A stretch of DNA of 25,044 nucleotides from CAZIRO01 sp964541595. GTDB lineage: Bacteria; Acidobacteriota; HRBIN11. Position 1 is the stretch's first letter. The number at the start of each line of letters is the position of its first letter. Both the position numbers and the translations under genes were made by a program. The stretch lies in the NCBI GenBank assembly GCA_964541595.1, contig CAZIRO010000018.1, forward strand, positions 1-25,044, written 5' to 3'. This document shows, in pieces, positions 7,644-14,742 of the stretch. Under the pieces are notes generated by a model, which saw only the letters and a program-made list of their open reading frames with translations, had not been told where the DNA came from and did not search any database.

Positions 7644-9614
7644 TCAGACGCGGATGGGCAGGATCAGGACCGGAATGCCGCGCGGATACAGCCGTTTTTG
7701 AATGGCAAACGCCGTATAGTTGTGCAGCAAACGGGTCCACATGGTTTCATGCGGGAATACGAGTTGGGATGCAAAAAATACACTGTTCGGGTACTGTTCC
7801 GTGATCTGTTCGGCGAGTTTTTCAATCTCTTCCACGACGTCAATGCCGATGGCGTAACGGCTTTCCGCATAGTACCCGTGCGCGCGCATCAGTTCCACGT
7901 ACTTGCGCAGGTCCGCGACCACGGTCTGGCGCAGGTTCTCGATCTCTTCTACGCCTTTGAATCGTCCCGCATCGATAGTGCCCACCTGAATGAAAATGAA
8001 GTTCCGGAAGTGGTCCCGAAAAGTACGCAGCACGCTGAACAGGGTGTGCAGTCCGAGTCCGTTGAACCCGTTCACGAGGAGTACGGCAGTATTTTCATGG
8101 GGTTGGGGTTCCGGCACTGCCACTCCGGATGTGGACGTCCCGGCGGGGAGACTGGCCGTGAGCAGTGCGTCCAGACGGCGCAGGAGTTTCATGGTGTTTT
8201 CGTAGTGCCGATGCACGAGAAGCGAGACGACGATCAGCGATGATGTCACGAGGAGTGTCAGCCAGGCACCCTCGTGGAATTTCACAATGATGACCATGAT
8301 GAGGATAAACGACGTGATGAGCAGTCCGAGTCCGTTGATCATCAATTTGGACCACCAGCGATCGTAGCGATGGCGCACCTGCCACCAGTGACGGACCATC
8401 CCGAGTTGTGACAGCGTAAAGGTTAAGAACACGTTGATGCTGTACAGAATCACCAGAAAATGCACGGATCCCCGGGAGATCCACATCAGCGCAAACGACG
8501 CACCGCTCATCAACAGGATACCGTTCTGGGTTACCAGTCGTTCACTGAGCAACGCGAACCGTTTCGGCATCCAGTTGTCCAGTGCCATGGCCGCCAGCAC
8601 GCGGGGACCACCGAGAAAACCGGTCTGTGCGGCCACAAGCAGAATAAACGCTTCCGAAAGCAGGGCCAGAATGACCAGCCAGCGGCCACCGGTTGCTGCG
8701 GCCACACGTTCAAAGAGCACGGCGTTGAGCGTTTTTCCCTCGATCGGGTGGAGTCCGTACAGGAGATAAGCCAGGATCAATCCCCCGGCGATAAACGCGA
8801 GGCTCAACGCCATATACAGCATGGTCCGTCGTCCGGTTTCCACGCGGGGTTCACGCAGGATCGACATTGCGTTGCTCACCGCTTCAATCCCCGTGTATGT
8901 ACCGCCACCGAGGCTGTACGCGTGGAGCAACAGGAAAAATACGCCCAGGAGTCCGATTTCCTGCACGGACCCCTGCCATTCCATGCGGGTGGCCTGAAGT
9001 ACCGTCGGAATACGGGAAGTATGGGTGAGAATAGTGTATACGATCGCGAATACGTGCGTGACCATAAACGTCAGAAAGATCGGAACCAGCGGGGTGACAG
9101 ATTCCCGAATACCGCGCAGGTTGAGGATCATCAGTAGCAGGAGTGCCCCAAAGGCGGCGTACAGTTTGTACGGTTGCCATTCCGGCGGCAGAAAACTGAA
9201 TACCGCGTCCGCGCCGCTGGCCACAGAAATCGTGATCGTCAACACGTAGTCCACCACCAGCGCACATCCGGCGATCATCCCCAGATAAGGGTTGAGTAGT
9301 TTGCTGGCGACCAGGTATCCTCCGCCGCCGGTGGGGAACCGTTCGATGATCTGGGTGTAGCTCGCGCTGATGATGAATACGGTCGCCATGGTCATCAGCG
9401 CGAGGATGATCGCCAGATAGGTGTGCTCACCGAGCGCAACGAATGCCTCTTCCGGTCCGTAACATGAAGACGAAATGCCGTCCGACCCGAGACCCACCCA
9501 TGCGAGGAAGGCGGTCAGTGACATGGTGTGAAAAATCCCCGGTTCGGTCGGACTGCGTGCGCGTCCGATCACCCAGCGGCGAATGCGTTCCGCGATTGTG
9601 GTTCGTTCCACCAT
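7644..9614 (-). CDS. KimA-like potassium transporter (APC superfamily)
   Basis: A 656-residue inner-membrane permease with about 12 hydrophobic helices (residues 30-500) and a soluble C-terminal domain of about 130 residues (from LLVNGFNGLGLHTL). It resembles KimA/YdaO, the high-affinity K+/H+ symporter of Bacillus. Positions I recall as K+ ligands in KimA are present in matching spacing: Asp45 in GSDGISSS, Asp122/Thr126/Ser130 in VDYVLTITIS, and Thr241/Glu244 in TGIEA. GGGGYLVASKLL (97-108) is the typical substrate-loop sequence. ATG 9614 is chosen over upstream in-frame codons because AGGA lies five bases before it and the family start is close by. It is divergent from a MerR-type regulator. 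General amino-acid transport remains possible, since many relatives are annotated that way. Confidence 0.8.
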   Translation of the reverse strand: MVERTTIAERIRRWVIGRARSPTEPGIFHTMSLTAFLAWVGLGSDGISSSCYGPEEAFVALGEHTYLAIILALMTMATVFIISASYTQIIERFPTGGGGYLVASKLLNPYLGMIAGCALVVDYVLTITISVASGADAVFSFLPPEWQPYKLYAAFGALLLLMILNLRGIRESVTPLVPIFLTFMVTHVFAIVYTILTHTSRIPTVLQATRMEWQGSVQEIGLLGVFFLLLHAYSLGGGTYTGIEAVSNAMSILREPRVETGRRTMLYMALSLAFIAGGLILAYLLYGLHPIEGKTLNAVLFERVAAATGGRWLVILALLSEAFILLVAAQTGFLGGPRVLAAMALDNWMPKRFALLSERLVTQNGILLMSGASFALMWISRGSVHFLVILYSINVFLTFTLSQLGMVRHWWQVRHRYDRWWSKLMINGLGLLITSFILIMVIIVKFHEGAWLTLLVTSSLIVVSLLVHRHYENTMKLLRRLDALLTASLPAGTSTSGVAVPEPQPHENTAVLLVNGFNGLGLHTLFSVLRTFRDHFRNFIFIQVGTIDAGRFKGVEEIENLRQTVVADLRKYVELMRAHGYYAESRYAIGIDVVEEIEKLAEQITEQYPNSVFFASQLVFPHETMWTRLLHNYTAFAIQKRLYPRGIPVLILPIRV

Positions 9615-9711
9615 TGTGATCCTGCGCATTGCGGATCCGAACGCGTCCGCGATCGACAGAGGTGCAAACGATTGCGCGTGGCGCGATGCAGAAATCGACG
9701 ATTTGGCATAC

Positions 9712-9740
9712 AATATAGTCGGCCGGTATGTACTCTGCAA
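9712..9740 (-). promoter_or_regulatory. Sigma70-type promoter of the transporter gene
   Basis: On the minus strand TTGCAG (9740-9735) and TATATT (9717-9712) are spaced by 17 bases, giving a leader of about 90 bases to the ATG at 9614. One copy of the 14-bp repeated motif lies 10 bases upstream of this -35 box. Confidence 0.55.
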
Positions 9741-9750
9741 ATGCGGGGTG

Positions 9751-9794
9751 CTGAGATCGGAACAAAAAGTAGGGCACACGTGTTCCGTATTCAG
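9751..9794. promoter_or_regulatory. Inverted pair of a 14-bp motif, putative operator
   Basis: Minus-strand TGTTCCGATCTCAG (9764-9751) and plus-strand TGTTCCGTATTCAG (9781-9794) face away from each other across 16 bases. Seven bases on each side (CGGAACA/TGTTCCG) are perfectly complementary. The pair sits directly upstream of the transporter -35 box, a usual place for an activator or repressor. Confidence 0.5.
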
Positions 9795-9882
9795 GGGGAA
9801 ATCGGGTGTCAGGTGGCGGCGGATCGTGCATGCGCCAGCGGTCATGCGGTACACGGTGCCTGCCGCCCGATGTCCCGTTACC

Positions 9883-9896
9883 TGTTCCGATTTCAG
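9883..9896 (+). promoter_or_regulatory. Third copy of the 14-bp motif before the MerR gene
   Basis: TGTTCCGATTTCAG, differing by one or two bases from the two copies 100 bases upstream. It ends 17 bases before the regulator's ATG, just ahead of its GGGGA ribosome site, and so could serve autoregulation. Confidence 0.45.
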
Positions 9897-9913
9897 CGCA
9901 GTGGGGACCGATC

Positions 9914-10675
9914 ATGCAGCGTGCAGCACATGCCAGGGAACGGTTGTGGTCGATCGGGGAAGTCGTCGCGTTTCTTCAGCAGCGGTTTCCGAAAGTAACG
10001 GTCAGCAAGTTGCGGTTTTGGGAGCGACAGGGGTTGATCCATCCGCGGCGCACTGCCGGTGGTCATCGGCTGTACTGTCCTGCGGATGTACAACGGCTTT
10101 CCGTGATTCTGCAATTGCGGATGCAGCACCGTCTACCGCTTCCGGTGGTGCGCAAAATCCTGCAGTATCTGGAGACCCACCCGGAAGCGGAGCCGCTGTT
10201 GATCGAACTCTTTATCCGTACAACCGGCCGGACGGAACCGCGCGCTCAACCCGTTCAGGAGGTGTTACGGGAACTCGACCTGTCGGAAGACATGCTGCGC
10301 GATCTCATTCGCAGGGGGCTGATCATCCCGTGCAGTGCCACTGGGCAACTGGCACCGGAGGACATCGCCATCTTACAGGTGATTCGCGAGATCACGTCGA
10401 TCAGCCCCCTGCGTCTGGACGATCTGGAGGTCTATGTCCGCACCGCCCGGCAACTGGCCGAGCATGAAATGGCGTTTTTGGACCGGGTGCCTGCGGCGCC
10501 GCAGGTCCCCTCATCCGGACCTGTCCACCGGCGTCTGCACGAACTTCTGGATACGTTATTCCGTATCCTGCATCTGCGGTATTTGCAGCACCTGACCGTG
10601 GAGCGCATGATGACGTCGGACACCAAACCTGCTTCCGACGATTCGGCGCGTGTAAATCCGGCGGTCGGGAAATAG
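9914..10675 (+). CDS. MerR-family regulator, FtsR-like
   Basis: A 253-residue DNA-binding protein. Residues 11-80 are a MerR winged helix-turn-helix: LWSIGEVVAFL, then the recognition region VTVSKLRFWERQGLIHPRR and GGHRLYCPADVQRL. A second helical region (DLSEDMLRDLIRRGLIIP... EDIAILQVIREI, about 130-180) recalls the second half of FtsR-like regulators of Actinobacteria and Chloroflexi. No cysteine cluster for metal sensing is present, so it is not a MerR/CueR-type metal sensor. The ATG at 9914 follows GGGGA by eight bases. It is divergent from the KimA-like transporter and shares with it an intergenic region with three copies of one motif; control of that transporter and of itself is an inference. 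Confidence 0.88.
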   Translation: MQRAAHARERLWSIGEVVAFLQQRFPKVTVSKLRFWERQGLIHPRRTAGGHRLYCPADVQRLSVILQLRMQHRLPLPVVRKILQYLETHPEAEPLLIELFIRTTGRTEPRAQPVQEVLRELDLSEDMLRDLIRRGLIIPCSATGQLAPEDIAILQVIREITSISPLRLDDLEVYVRTARQLAEHEMAFLDRVPAAPQVPSSGPVHRRLHELLDTLFRILHLRYLQHLTVERMMTSDTKPASDDSARVNPAVGK

Positions 10676-10701
10676 CGGTACGGCTTCCCACCGGGTTTTT
10701 G
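10676..10701 (+). terminator. Weak terminator candidate between convergent genes
   Basis: A short stem CGGT/ACCG directly after the MerR stop codon is followed by GG and five T (10696-10700). The stem is only four pairs, so the call rests mainly on the T run and on its place between two converging genes. Confidence 0.25.
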
Positions 10702-10711
10702 CGGGAGCGCT

Positions 10712-10903
10712 TCATTTCTCCCGGTCTTCGGGTGTATCGCGCACAACGTCGAATACCGAATGGCAGTGGTGACAGTAATACTGCGCCAGCAACAGAAACG
10801 ATCCCCACCACGTGAGACGTTCGGTATGCGTACTGCCGCACCACGGACAGGTTACGGGGATGTCGAACGCGCCGGGCGCAGACGATGGAACGCGGGATCC
10901 CAT
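10712..10903 (-). CDS. PaaD-type zinc-ribbon protein (C-terminal half of a split PaaD)
   Basis: A 63-residue protein with one zinc ribbon: CPWC, a 21-residue beta-hairpin containing TERLTWWGSFLLLAQYYC, then CHHC and SVFDVV. This pattern is that of the C-terminal domain of E. coli PaaD, which follows the MIP18 domain there in one chain. Here the MIP18 part is a separate gene three places upstream. The ATG at 10903 lies inside the end of paaC (52-base overlap) with a GGGA four bases before; an earlier in-frame ATG at 10948 would add 15 low-complexity residues. Last gene of the paa operon. Likely works with the MIP18 part in maturing the oxygenase. Confidence 0.75.
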   Translation of the reverse strand: MGSRVPSSAPGAFDIPVTCPWCGSTHTERLTWWGSFLLLAQYYCHHCHSVFDVVRDTPEDREK

Positions 10904-11586
10904 TGTTCCCAGGGAATCGTCATCGTTTCGGGGTGAATTTTGACCCATTCGGCATAGGGACGAATGCGTTCAATATACCGCTCGTGCAGGCCGTCCGCAT
11001 CCGCACTGAGTACCCCGGCGTCTGCCAGGGATTTCCATTCTCCGGACGGACCATACCATCCCAGCACGTCGATCATGATTTTCCGGCACCATTCCCGCAG
11101 GACGGATTCGACAGCGGGCAGAGTCCCCAATCGCAGTAACCACTGAACACCGTAGATCTGGTGATACTTTTCTTCATCCAGCATCTTACGGACACGGCGT
11201 TGCAGGGGTGCAAATACGGACGCACTCGCCGCTTCCAGCATGACGGTGAACGCCGTGTCCAGAAACACGATAGCACCGACAACGTGGGCCCAGGACGGCC
11301 ATGGGCATTCCAATACACTGAGCGCCCATCCTTCCGTCGTCCAGTCGGCATCTCCGCTGGCTCGCTGCCCCGCGAGTTCTTCCAGTAACCCGTACAGTAC
11401 CCGGGAATGCCCGAGTTCATCCTGGGTCATTGCCGACAGCGCCACGGAAGCCTCCAGTGTCGGTCCGCCCACGGACCATTCACTGTATCGCCGTCCCAGG
11501 AGTTTTTTATTTTCAGCAATGGAATGGACCCACATCCGCAGGGAGGACATTAACGTGTCATCCAGGCCGATGCTTGTATGTGTCAT
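10852..11586 (-). CDS. paaC: Phenylacetyl-CoA 1,2-epoxidase subunit PaaC
   Basis: Structural partner of PaaA in the ring-epoxidising multicomponent oxygenase of aerobic phenylacetate breakdown. The 244-residue ferritin-like helical protein shows AENKKLLGRRYSEW (24-37), then TQDELGHSRVLYGLL (54-68), and later MLDEEKYHQIYGVQWL, the two helix-pair motifs typical of PaaC. PaaC usually lacks a working di-iron site even though some ligands remain, as here. ATG 11586 is preceded by GAGAGGA. It begins 11 bases after paaB and runs into the zinc-ribbon gene. Confidence 0.93.
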   Translation of the reverse strand: MTHTSIGLDDTLMSSLRMWVHSIAENKKLLGRRYSEWSVGGPTLEASVALSAMTQDELGHSRVLYGLLEELAGQRASGDADWTTEGWALSVLECPWPSWAHVVGAIVFLDTAFTVMLEAASASVFAPLQRRVRKMLDEEKYHQIYGVQWLLRLGTLPAVESVLREWCRKIMIDVLGWYGPSGEWKSLADAGVLSADADGLHERYIERIRPYAEWVKIHPETMTIPWEQWDPAFHRLRPARSTSP

Positions 11587-11597
11587 ATAACGTCCTC

Positions 11598-11840
11598 TCA
11601 GGGGTTGGAACTTCCCCGCCCCCCATATCGTGGTTCAACCGTGACCATCGCACTCCGCGGCACGATGACCATCGTATCCCACATGTCTTCGTCGTACAGC
11701 AGACGGGCATATACCCGCGCGAGATCCTCGTTCGGCGCGGTCACGGTACCGATATGACGGAGTGGTTCATGACGCCGATGACGTGCGAATACTTCAAAGA
11801 TCTGAACGTGATCGAGTACGGTCACGGACGGCGACTCCAT
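11598..11840 (-). CDS. paaB: Phenylacetyl-CoA 1,2-epoxidase subunit PaaB
   Basis: Small bridging subunit of the PaaABC(E) epoxidase. The 80-residue product has the PaaB signature: QIFEVFARHRR, then LRHIGTVTAPNEDLARVYAR and a C-terminal WDTMVIVPRS strand. It is a little shorter than the usual 90-95 residues. The start is uncertain: ATG 11840 overlaps paaD by 47 bases and has no ribosome site; GTG 11825 follows GGAG at nine bases and would give 75 residues. Confidence 0.9.
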   Translation of the reverse strand: MESPSVTVLDHVQIFEVFARHRRHEPLRHIGTVTAPNEDLARVYARLLYDEDMWDTMVIVPRSAMVTVEPRYGGRGSSNP

Positions 11841-12135
11841 AACGTGCCAGGGCGGCGCGTGCGCGGGGATGCATGTCCGTCGGTCGCCATGGGGGATCCC
11901 ACACGATCTGCACATCCACGGATTGCACCCCCGGAATCGCCAGCACCCGGCGGCGGACATCCTCCTGAATCCACTGGATGCACGGACATCCCATGGCCGT
12001 GAACGTGAGGTATACGCAAACGTGCGCGTCAGTCACGTCGATGCCCCGCACGAGTCCCAGATCCACGATCGACACCGGAAGCTCCGGGTCTTCAACATCC
12101 CGCAGCGCGGCGCGGACTGTTTCGGCTGTGATCAT
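11794..12135 (-). CDS. paaD: PaaD, MIP18 (DUF59) part only
   Basis: A 113-residue MIP18-family protein needed for iron or Fe-S related maturation of the PaaABCE oxygenase. It shows the DPELPVSIVDLGLVRGI motif near the N-terminus and TAMGCPCIQWIQEDV with the conserved cysteines (about residues 47-61), then IVWDPPW. E. coli PaaD continues into a zinc ribbon; this protein stops after a short Arg-rich tail and the zinc ribbon is encoded by the last gene of the operon. Its ATG overlaps the paaA stop (ATGA) and follows AAAGGAG, so it is translationally coupled to paaA. Confidence 0.9.
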   Translation of the reverse strand: MITAETVRAALRDVEDPELPVSIVDLGLVRGIDVTDAHVCVYLTFTAMGCPCIQWIQEDVRRRVLAIPGVQSVDVQIVWDPPWRPTDMHPRARAALARYGVAVRDRTRSRSDL

Positions 12136-13070
12136 GGGTTCGCTCCTTTCATCCAGGCGCGCATTTGACGATATCCCCGCCGGACCTGTTCAACGAATTC
12201 CACATTGTGCGGCCCCCGGGATTTCCAGCGACGCAATACATCGTCCCAGGTGCACGGTTGATCGAACCGCCACTGTTTGCGCTCGGCGTCGAACACGCAG
12301 GGAAACGGATAGTCCAGCACGTATTGCCCGGAGGATTCGTCGTAATGTGCGGGAACATGAATTCCCAGGGATGTACAGAGGGGCACCACCTCGCTCAACC
12401 ATGCCTGTCGCAGTTCATCGTTTGTCATGCCTTTGATGCGGAACGTAATCTGCGCCGGATGGCGTTTCAGATGGTCTGGCAGGCCGAACCATTCCACTGT
12501 GAGGGGAAACATCCAGTCCACCGCACGTTGTAGTGCCCGTTTGCCGTCCGGATCGGCGGCCAGTTTTTTCATCCACATCTCGCCGTGCCGGACGTGAAAC
12601 ACCTCTTCTTTATCGACCTTTGCCAGCGCGCGTTTCCAGGGACCGAACGACGTGTTGCGGTAGACGTCGCCGAGTAATTTGTACCCGGCACGGTCGTAAA
12701 AGGCGTTCGCCACGACCATTTCCGGCCAGGTTTCGATCGGAATATCAAAGGCATACGGGTGTTTCCATTTCTCCGGTGGCCGGTCAAAGATCAGTGCTTC
12801 CACATCCACACCGAGGTCTTCCAGCAACCGATACGCGATATGCGCGTGACCGAGTTCGTCCTGGATGATCGCCATGAGGGAAATGAATGCGTTCACGGTC
12901 GGGGCGTCCTGAGCGGCGCGGTAATACGCCGGTGCGCTGATGAATTCGGTATCTGCGGACACGATCAGCGTAATCCTGAGTGCATCCAGATACCCCGGAC
13001 TCATTTCATCCACCGTTTCGATGAGTTCACCCCGTTGCACGCGTTCGAGCACTTCTGCATCCGATACCAT
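12132..13070 (-). CDS. paaA: Phenylacetyl-CoA 1,2-epoxidase catalytic subunit PaaA
   Basis: The di-iron subunit that epoxidises the aromatic ring of phenylacetyl-CoA with O2. It has 312 residues, close to E. coli PaaA (about 309). Iron ligands can be placed at Glu42 (ADTEF), Glu72 and His75 (DELGH), Glu156 and His159 (EEVFH) within the ferritin-like bundle. ATG 13070 is taken because GGAGGTG lies just before it; an in-frame ATG 13 codons upstream has no ribosome site. First gene of the operon, behind a strong promoter. The reductase PaaE, ligase PaaK and later pathway genes are not in the window. Confidence 0.94.
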   Translation of the reverse strand: MVSDAEVLERVQRGELIETVDEMSPGYLDALRITLIVSADTEFISAPAYYRAAQDAPTVNAFISLMAIIQDELGHAHIAYRLLEDLGVDVEALIFDRPPEKWKHPYAFDIPIETWPEMVVANAFYDRAGYKLLGDVYRNTSFGPWKRALAKVDKEEVFHVRHGEMWMKKLAADPDGKRALQRAVDWMFPLTVEWFGLPDHLKRHPAQITFRIKGMTNDELRQAWLSEVVPLCTSLGIHVPAHYDESSGQYVLDYPFPCVFDAERKQWRFDQPCTWDDVLRRWKSRGPHNVEFVEQVRRGYRQMRAWMKGANP

Positions 13071-13139
13071 TGCCACCTCCGCGGGGATCGGGTTCGGCGC
13101 GGTTTTCATGAGAATTCACGGGGGATGCCATTTGGGGAC

Positions 13140-13168
13140 ATACTAACCGTTGAGAGATGACGTGTCAA
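13140..13168 (-). promoter_or_regulatory. Sigma70 promoter of the paa operon
   Basis: On the minus strand TTGACA (13168-13163), a 17-base spacer and TAGTAT (13145-13140): the best promoter in the window. Transcription would start near 13133, leaving a leader of about 60 bases before paaA. Confidence 0.75.
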
Positions 13169-13188
13169 TCACCGGGGCATGCTGCAAG

Positions 13189-13218
13189 TTCGCATTTTGT
13201 CCGGAAATCGCACATAAT
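13189..13218 (+). promoter_or_regulatory. Possible promoter of the hendecad coiled-coil gene
   Basis: TTCGCA (13189-13194) and CATAAT (13213-13218) are 18 bases apart, 33 bases before the ATG at 13251. Both boxes are imperfect. Confidence 0.3.
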
Positions 13219-13250
13219 GAATCGCATACAGGTGATGATGGGAGGTTCCC

Positions 13251-13966
13251 ATGGGTATCCCTGTGGAAGTCTATGAAGCACTGGAAGACACGATCGGTAA
13301 AGAACCTGCACGTAAGCTCGTGCACGGTATTGAAGCGGCCGTAGAAGCCGCTGTGACTGTAAAAGTCACAACGTTGCGGGATGAACTTCTGGACCGTCTG
13401 GTGACCAAAGACGAGTTTCAAGCCCGTATGGATGCATTGCGTGCGGAATTTACTTCGCAGCATCAACAGCTGCGTACGGAGTTTCAGGAACAGATCCACG
13501 GGCTGCGCACGGAGTTTCGGGAACAGATCCACGGGCTGCGTGCAGAGTTTCAGGAACAGATCCATGGACTGCGCACGGAGTTTCAGAAACAGATCCACGN
13601 NNNNNNNNNNNNNNNNNNNNNNNNNNNNNNNNNNNNNNNNNNNNNNNNNNNNNNNNNNNNNNNNNNNNNNNNNNNNNNNNNNNNNNNNNNNNNNNNNNNG
13701 AGTTTCAGGAACAGATCCATGGACTGCGCACGGAGTTTCAGAAACAGATCCACGGGCTGCACACGGGATTTCAGGAACAGATTCATGGGTTACGTACCAG
13801 CATGCAAGAGCAAACACAAGGTCTCAGCGAACGAATGACAGCATTGGAGGAACGATTTGAACGGCTCAATCAAAAGATGAATTTTGTGCTGATCCTGCTG
13901 ATTTTATTGTTAACTGTCATGAATCCGACATTCACCGATCTCGTGAAGTCGTTGTTCGGACTCTGA
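13251..13966 (+). CDS. Membrane-anchored hendecad-repeat coiled-coil protein (interrupted by assembly gap)
   Basis: The protein starts at ATG 13251 after GGGAGG. Residues 1-30 (IPVEVYEALEDTIGKEPARK) form a head like that of the protein encoded at 3177; a helical stretch follows (LRDELLDRLVTKDEFQARMD), then repeats of 11 residues, EFQEQIHGLRT. After the gap the repeats resume, pass into LEERFERLNQKM and end in one transmembrane segment (NFVLILLILLLTVM) plus TDLVKSLFGL. The layout is DUF1640/CCDC90-like. The two halves are in different frames as written because the 100 N are a placeholder; the missing length must be 2 mod 3, or the two flanks simply overlap. The gene is divergent from paaA. Function unknown. 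Confidence 0.8.
13479..13798 (+). repeat. 33-bp in-frame tandem repeats
   Basis: Units begin at 13479, 13512, 13545 and 13578 (cut by the gap) and again at 13700, 13733 and 13766. Each encodes 11 residues of the type EFQEQIHGLRT. An 11-residue period is the hendecad of a slightly right-handed coiled coil. Units differ by one to several bases, mostly silent or conservative. Confidence 0.9.
13600..13699. other. Assembly gap (100 N)
   Basis: Exactly 100 N. The 55 bases before it (13545-13599) are identical to the 55 bases after it (13700-13754), so the two contig ends share sequence and the real gap may be zero or a whole number of repeat units. Confidence 0.97.
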
Positions 13967-14064
13967 TGCGATCATGAGATCATGCGGCCATCTATCAGGT
14001 CCTCCTGAGAATTGATATAGAGGTACGGATTTTTCTTTCCACACAGCCGGGCGGGTAGGATGCG

Positions 14065-14742
14065 ATGCGGCGGCGGATCGATAAGTGGGTGCGCATTGCG
14101 CTAATCTTTACGGTCGGTATTCTGTGGATTCCCCTCCAGATCGAGGCGCAGGACCGCATCGAGCGGGCGATCCAGCGATATGAATCCCCCCGCAGGGCCC
14201 GCTGGCAAAAACCGGACGACGTGGTTCGGGCGTTGCAACTGCGTCCGGGGATGGTCGTGGTCGACATCGGCGCGGGCACGGGCTATTTCACACGACGATT
14301 TGCCCGTGTGGTCGGTCCGGAAGGACGTGCCATCGGTCTGGACATCGAGCCCCGAATGGTCGCATACATGCGCGAGGACGCGCACCGTCGGGGACTGACA
14401 AATTACGAAGCTCGACTGGTCCGGGCCGATGATCCCGGCCTGCCGGACGCATTTGCAGACGTGATCTTCCTGTGCAATACGTATCACCACATTCAAAATC
14501 GGGTACGGTATTTTCGAAATATCCGGCATGCGCTGAAACCGGGCGGACGGCTCGTGATCGTGGATTTTTATCGTGATCGGAATATTCCCGTGGCGCCACC
14601 GAAATGGATGCGTGTGGCACGGGATCAGGTCGTTCGCGAATTGAACACCGCGGGGTATCGGCTGCTGCGCGAGCATACGTTTTTACCGTACCAGTATTTT
14701 TTGGAATTTGTCGTGGCCGGAGGGACCGGCGGCGATTCCTGA
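14065..14742 (+). CDS. Class I SAM-dependent methyltransferase with signal peptide
   Basis: A 225-residue protein with a Rossmann methyltransferase domain: motif I VVVDIGAGTGYF (64-75), acidic GLDIEPRM (91-98), then DVIFLCNTYHHIQNR and a late ALKPGGRLVIVDFYRD. Residues 1-29 look like a cleavable signal peptide (positive start, hydrophobic IALIFTVGILWIPL, then IEA-QD), so the enzyme is predicted to be exported. The sequence YHHI and the conserved end FLPYQYFL match a family seen in many diderm bacteria that I know only as exported or UbiE-like methyltransferases of unknown substrate. ATG 14065 follows GGTAGGA. It converges on the RND pump gene. Confidence 0.85.
   Translation: MRRRIDKWVRIALIFTVGILWIPLQIEAQDRIERAIQRYESPRRARWQKPDDVVRALQLRPGMVVVDIGAGTGYFTRRFARVVGPEGRAIGLDIEPRMVAYMREDAHRRGLTNYEARLVRADDPGLPDAFADVIFLCNTYHHIQNRVRYFRNIRHALKPGGRLVIVDFYRDRNIPVAPPKWMRVARDQVVRELNTAGYRLLREHTFLPYQYFLEFVVAGGTGGDS

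Noticed and set aside
7284..8243. A 319-codon plus-strand frame over the acetyltransferase start and transporter end
   Set aside because: It covers the 3' half of the transporter and part of the acetyltransferase, has no recognisable motif and no ribosome site; a shadow.
9615..9913. A c-di-AMP (ydaO) riboswitch in front of the KimA-like gene
   Set aside because: The conserved core phrases of that riboswitch are not visible on the minus strand, and the leader from the predicted promoter is only about 90 bases.
9583..10467. A 294-codon plus-strand frame overlapping the MerR gene
   Set aside because: Low-complexity Ala/Arg/Ser/Thr composition in the wrong frame of a gene with a clear MerR domain.
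9914..10675. A metal-sensing MerR regulator for the RND pump
   Set aside because: No Cys or His metal site is visible, and the gene is divergent from the potassium transporter, more than 4 kb from the efflux operon.
13479..13798. A CRISPR-like array
   Set aside because: The units are adjacent with no spacers and keep one reading frame with an 11-residue coiled-coil period.
13967..14064. A terminator hairpin TCAGG/CCTGA after the coiled-coil gene
   Set aside because: Only five pairs, with the T-rich stretch about 25 bases away; not enough to call.
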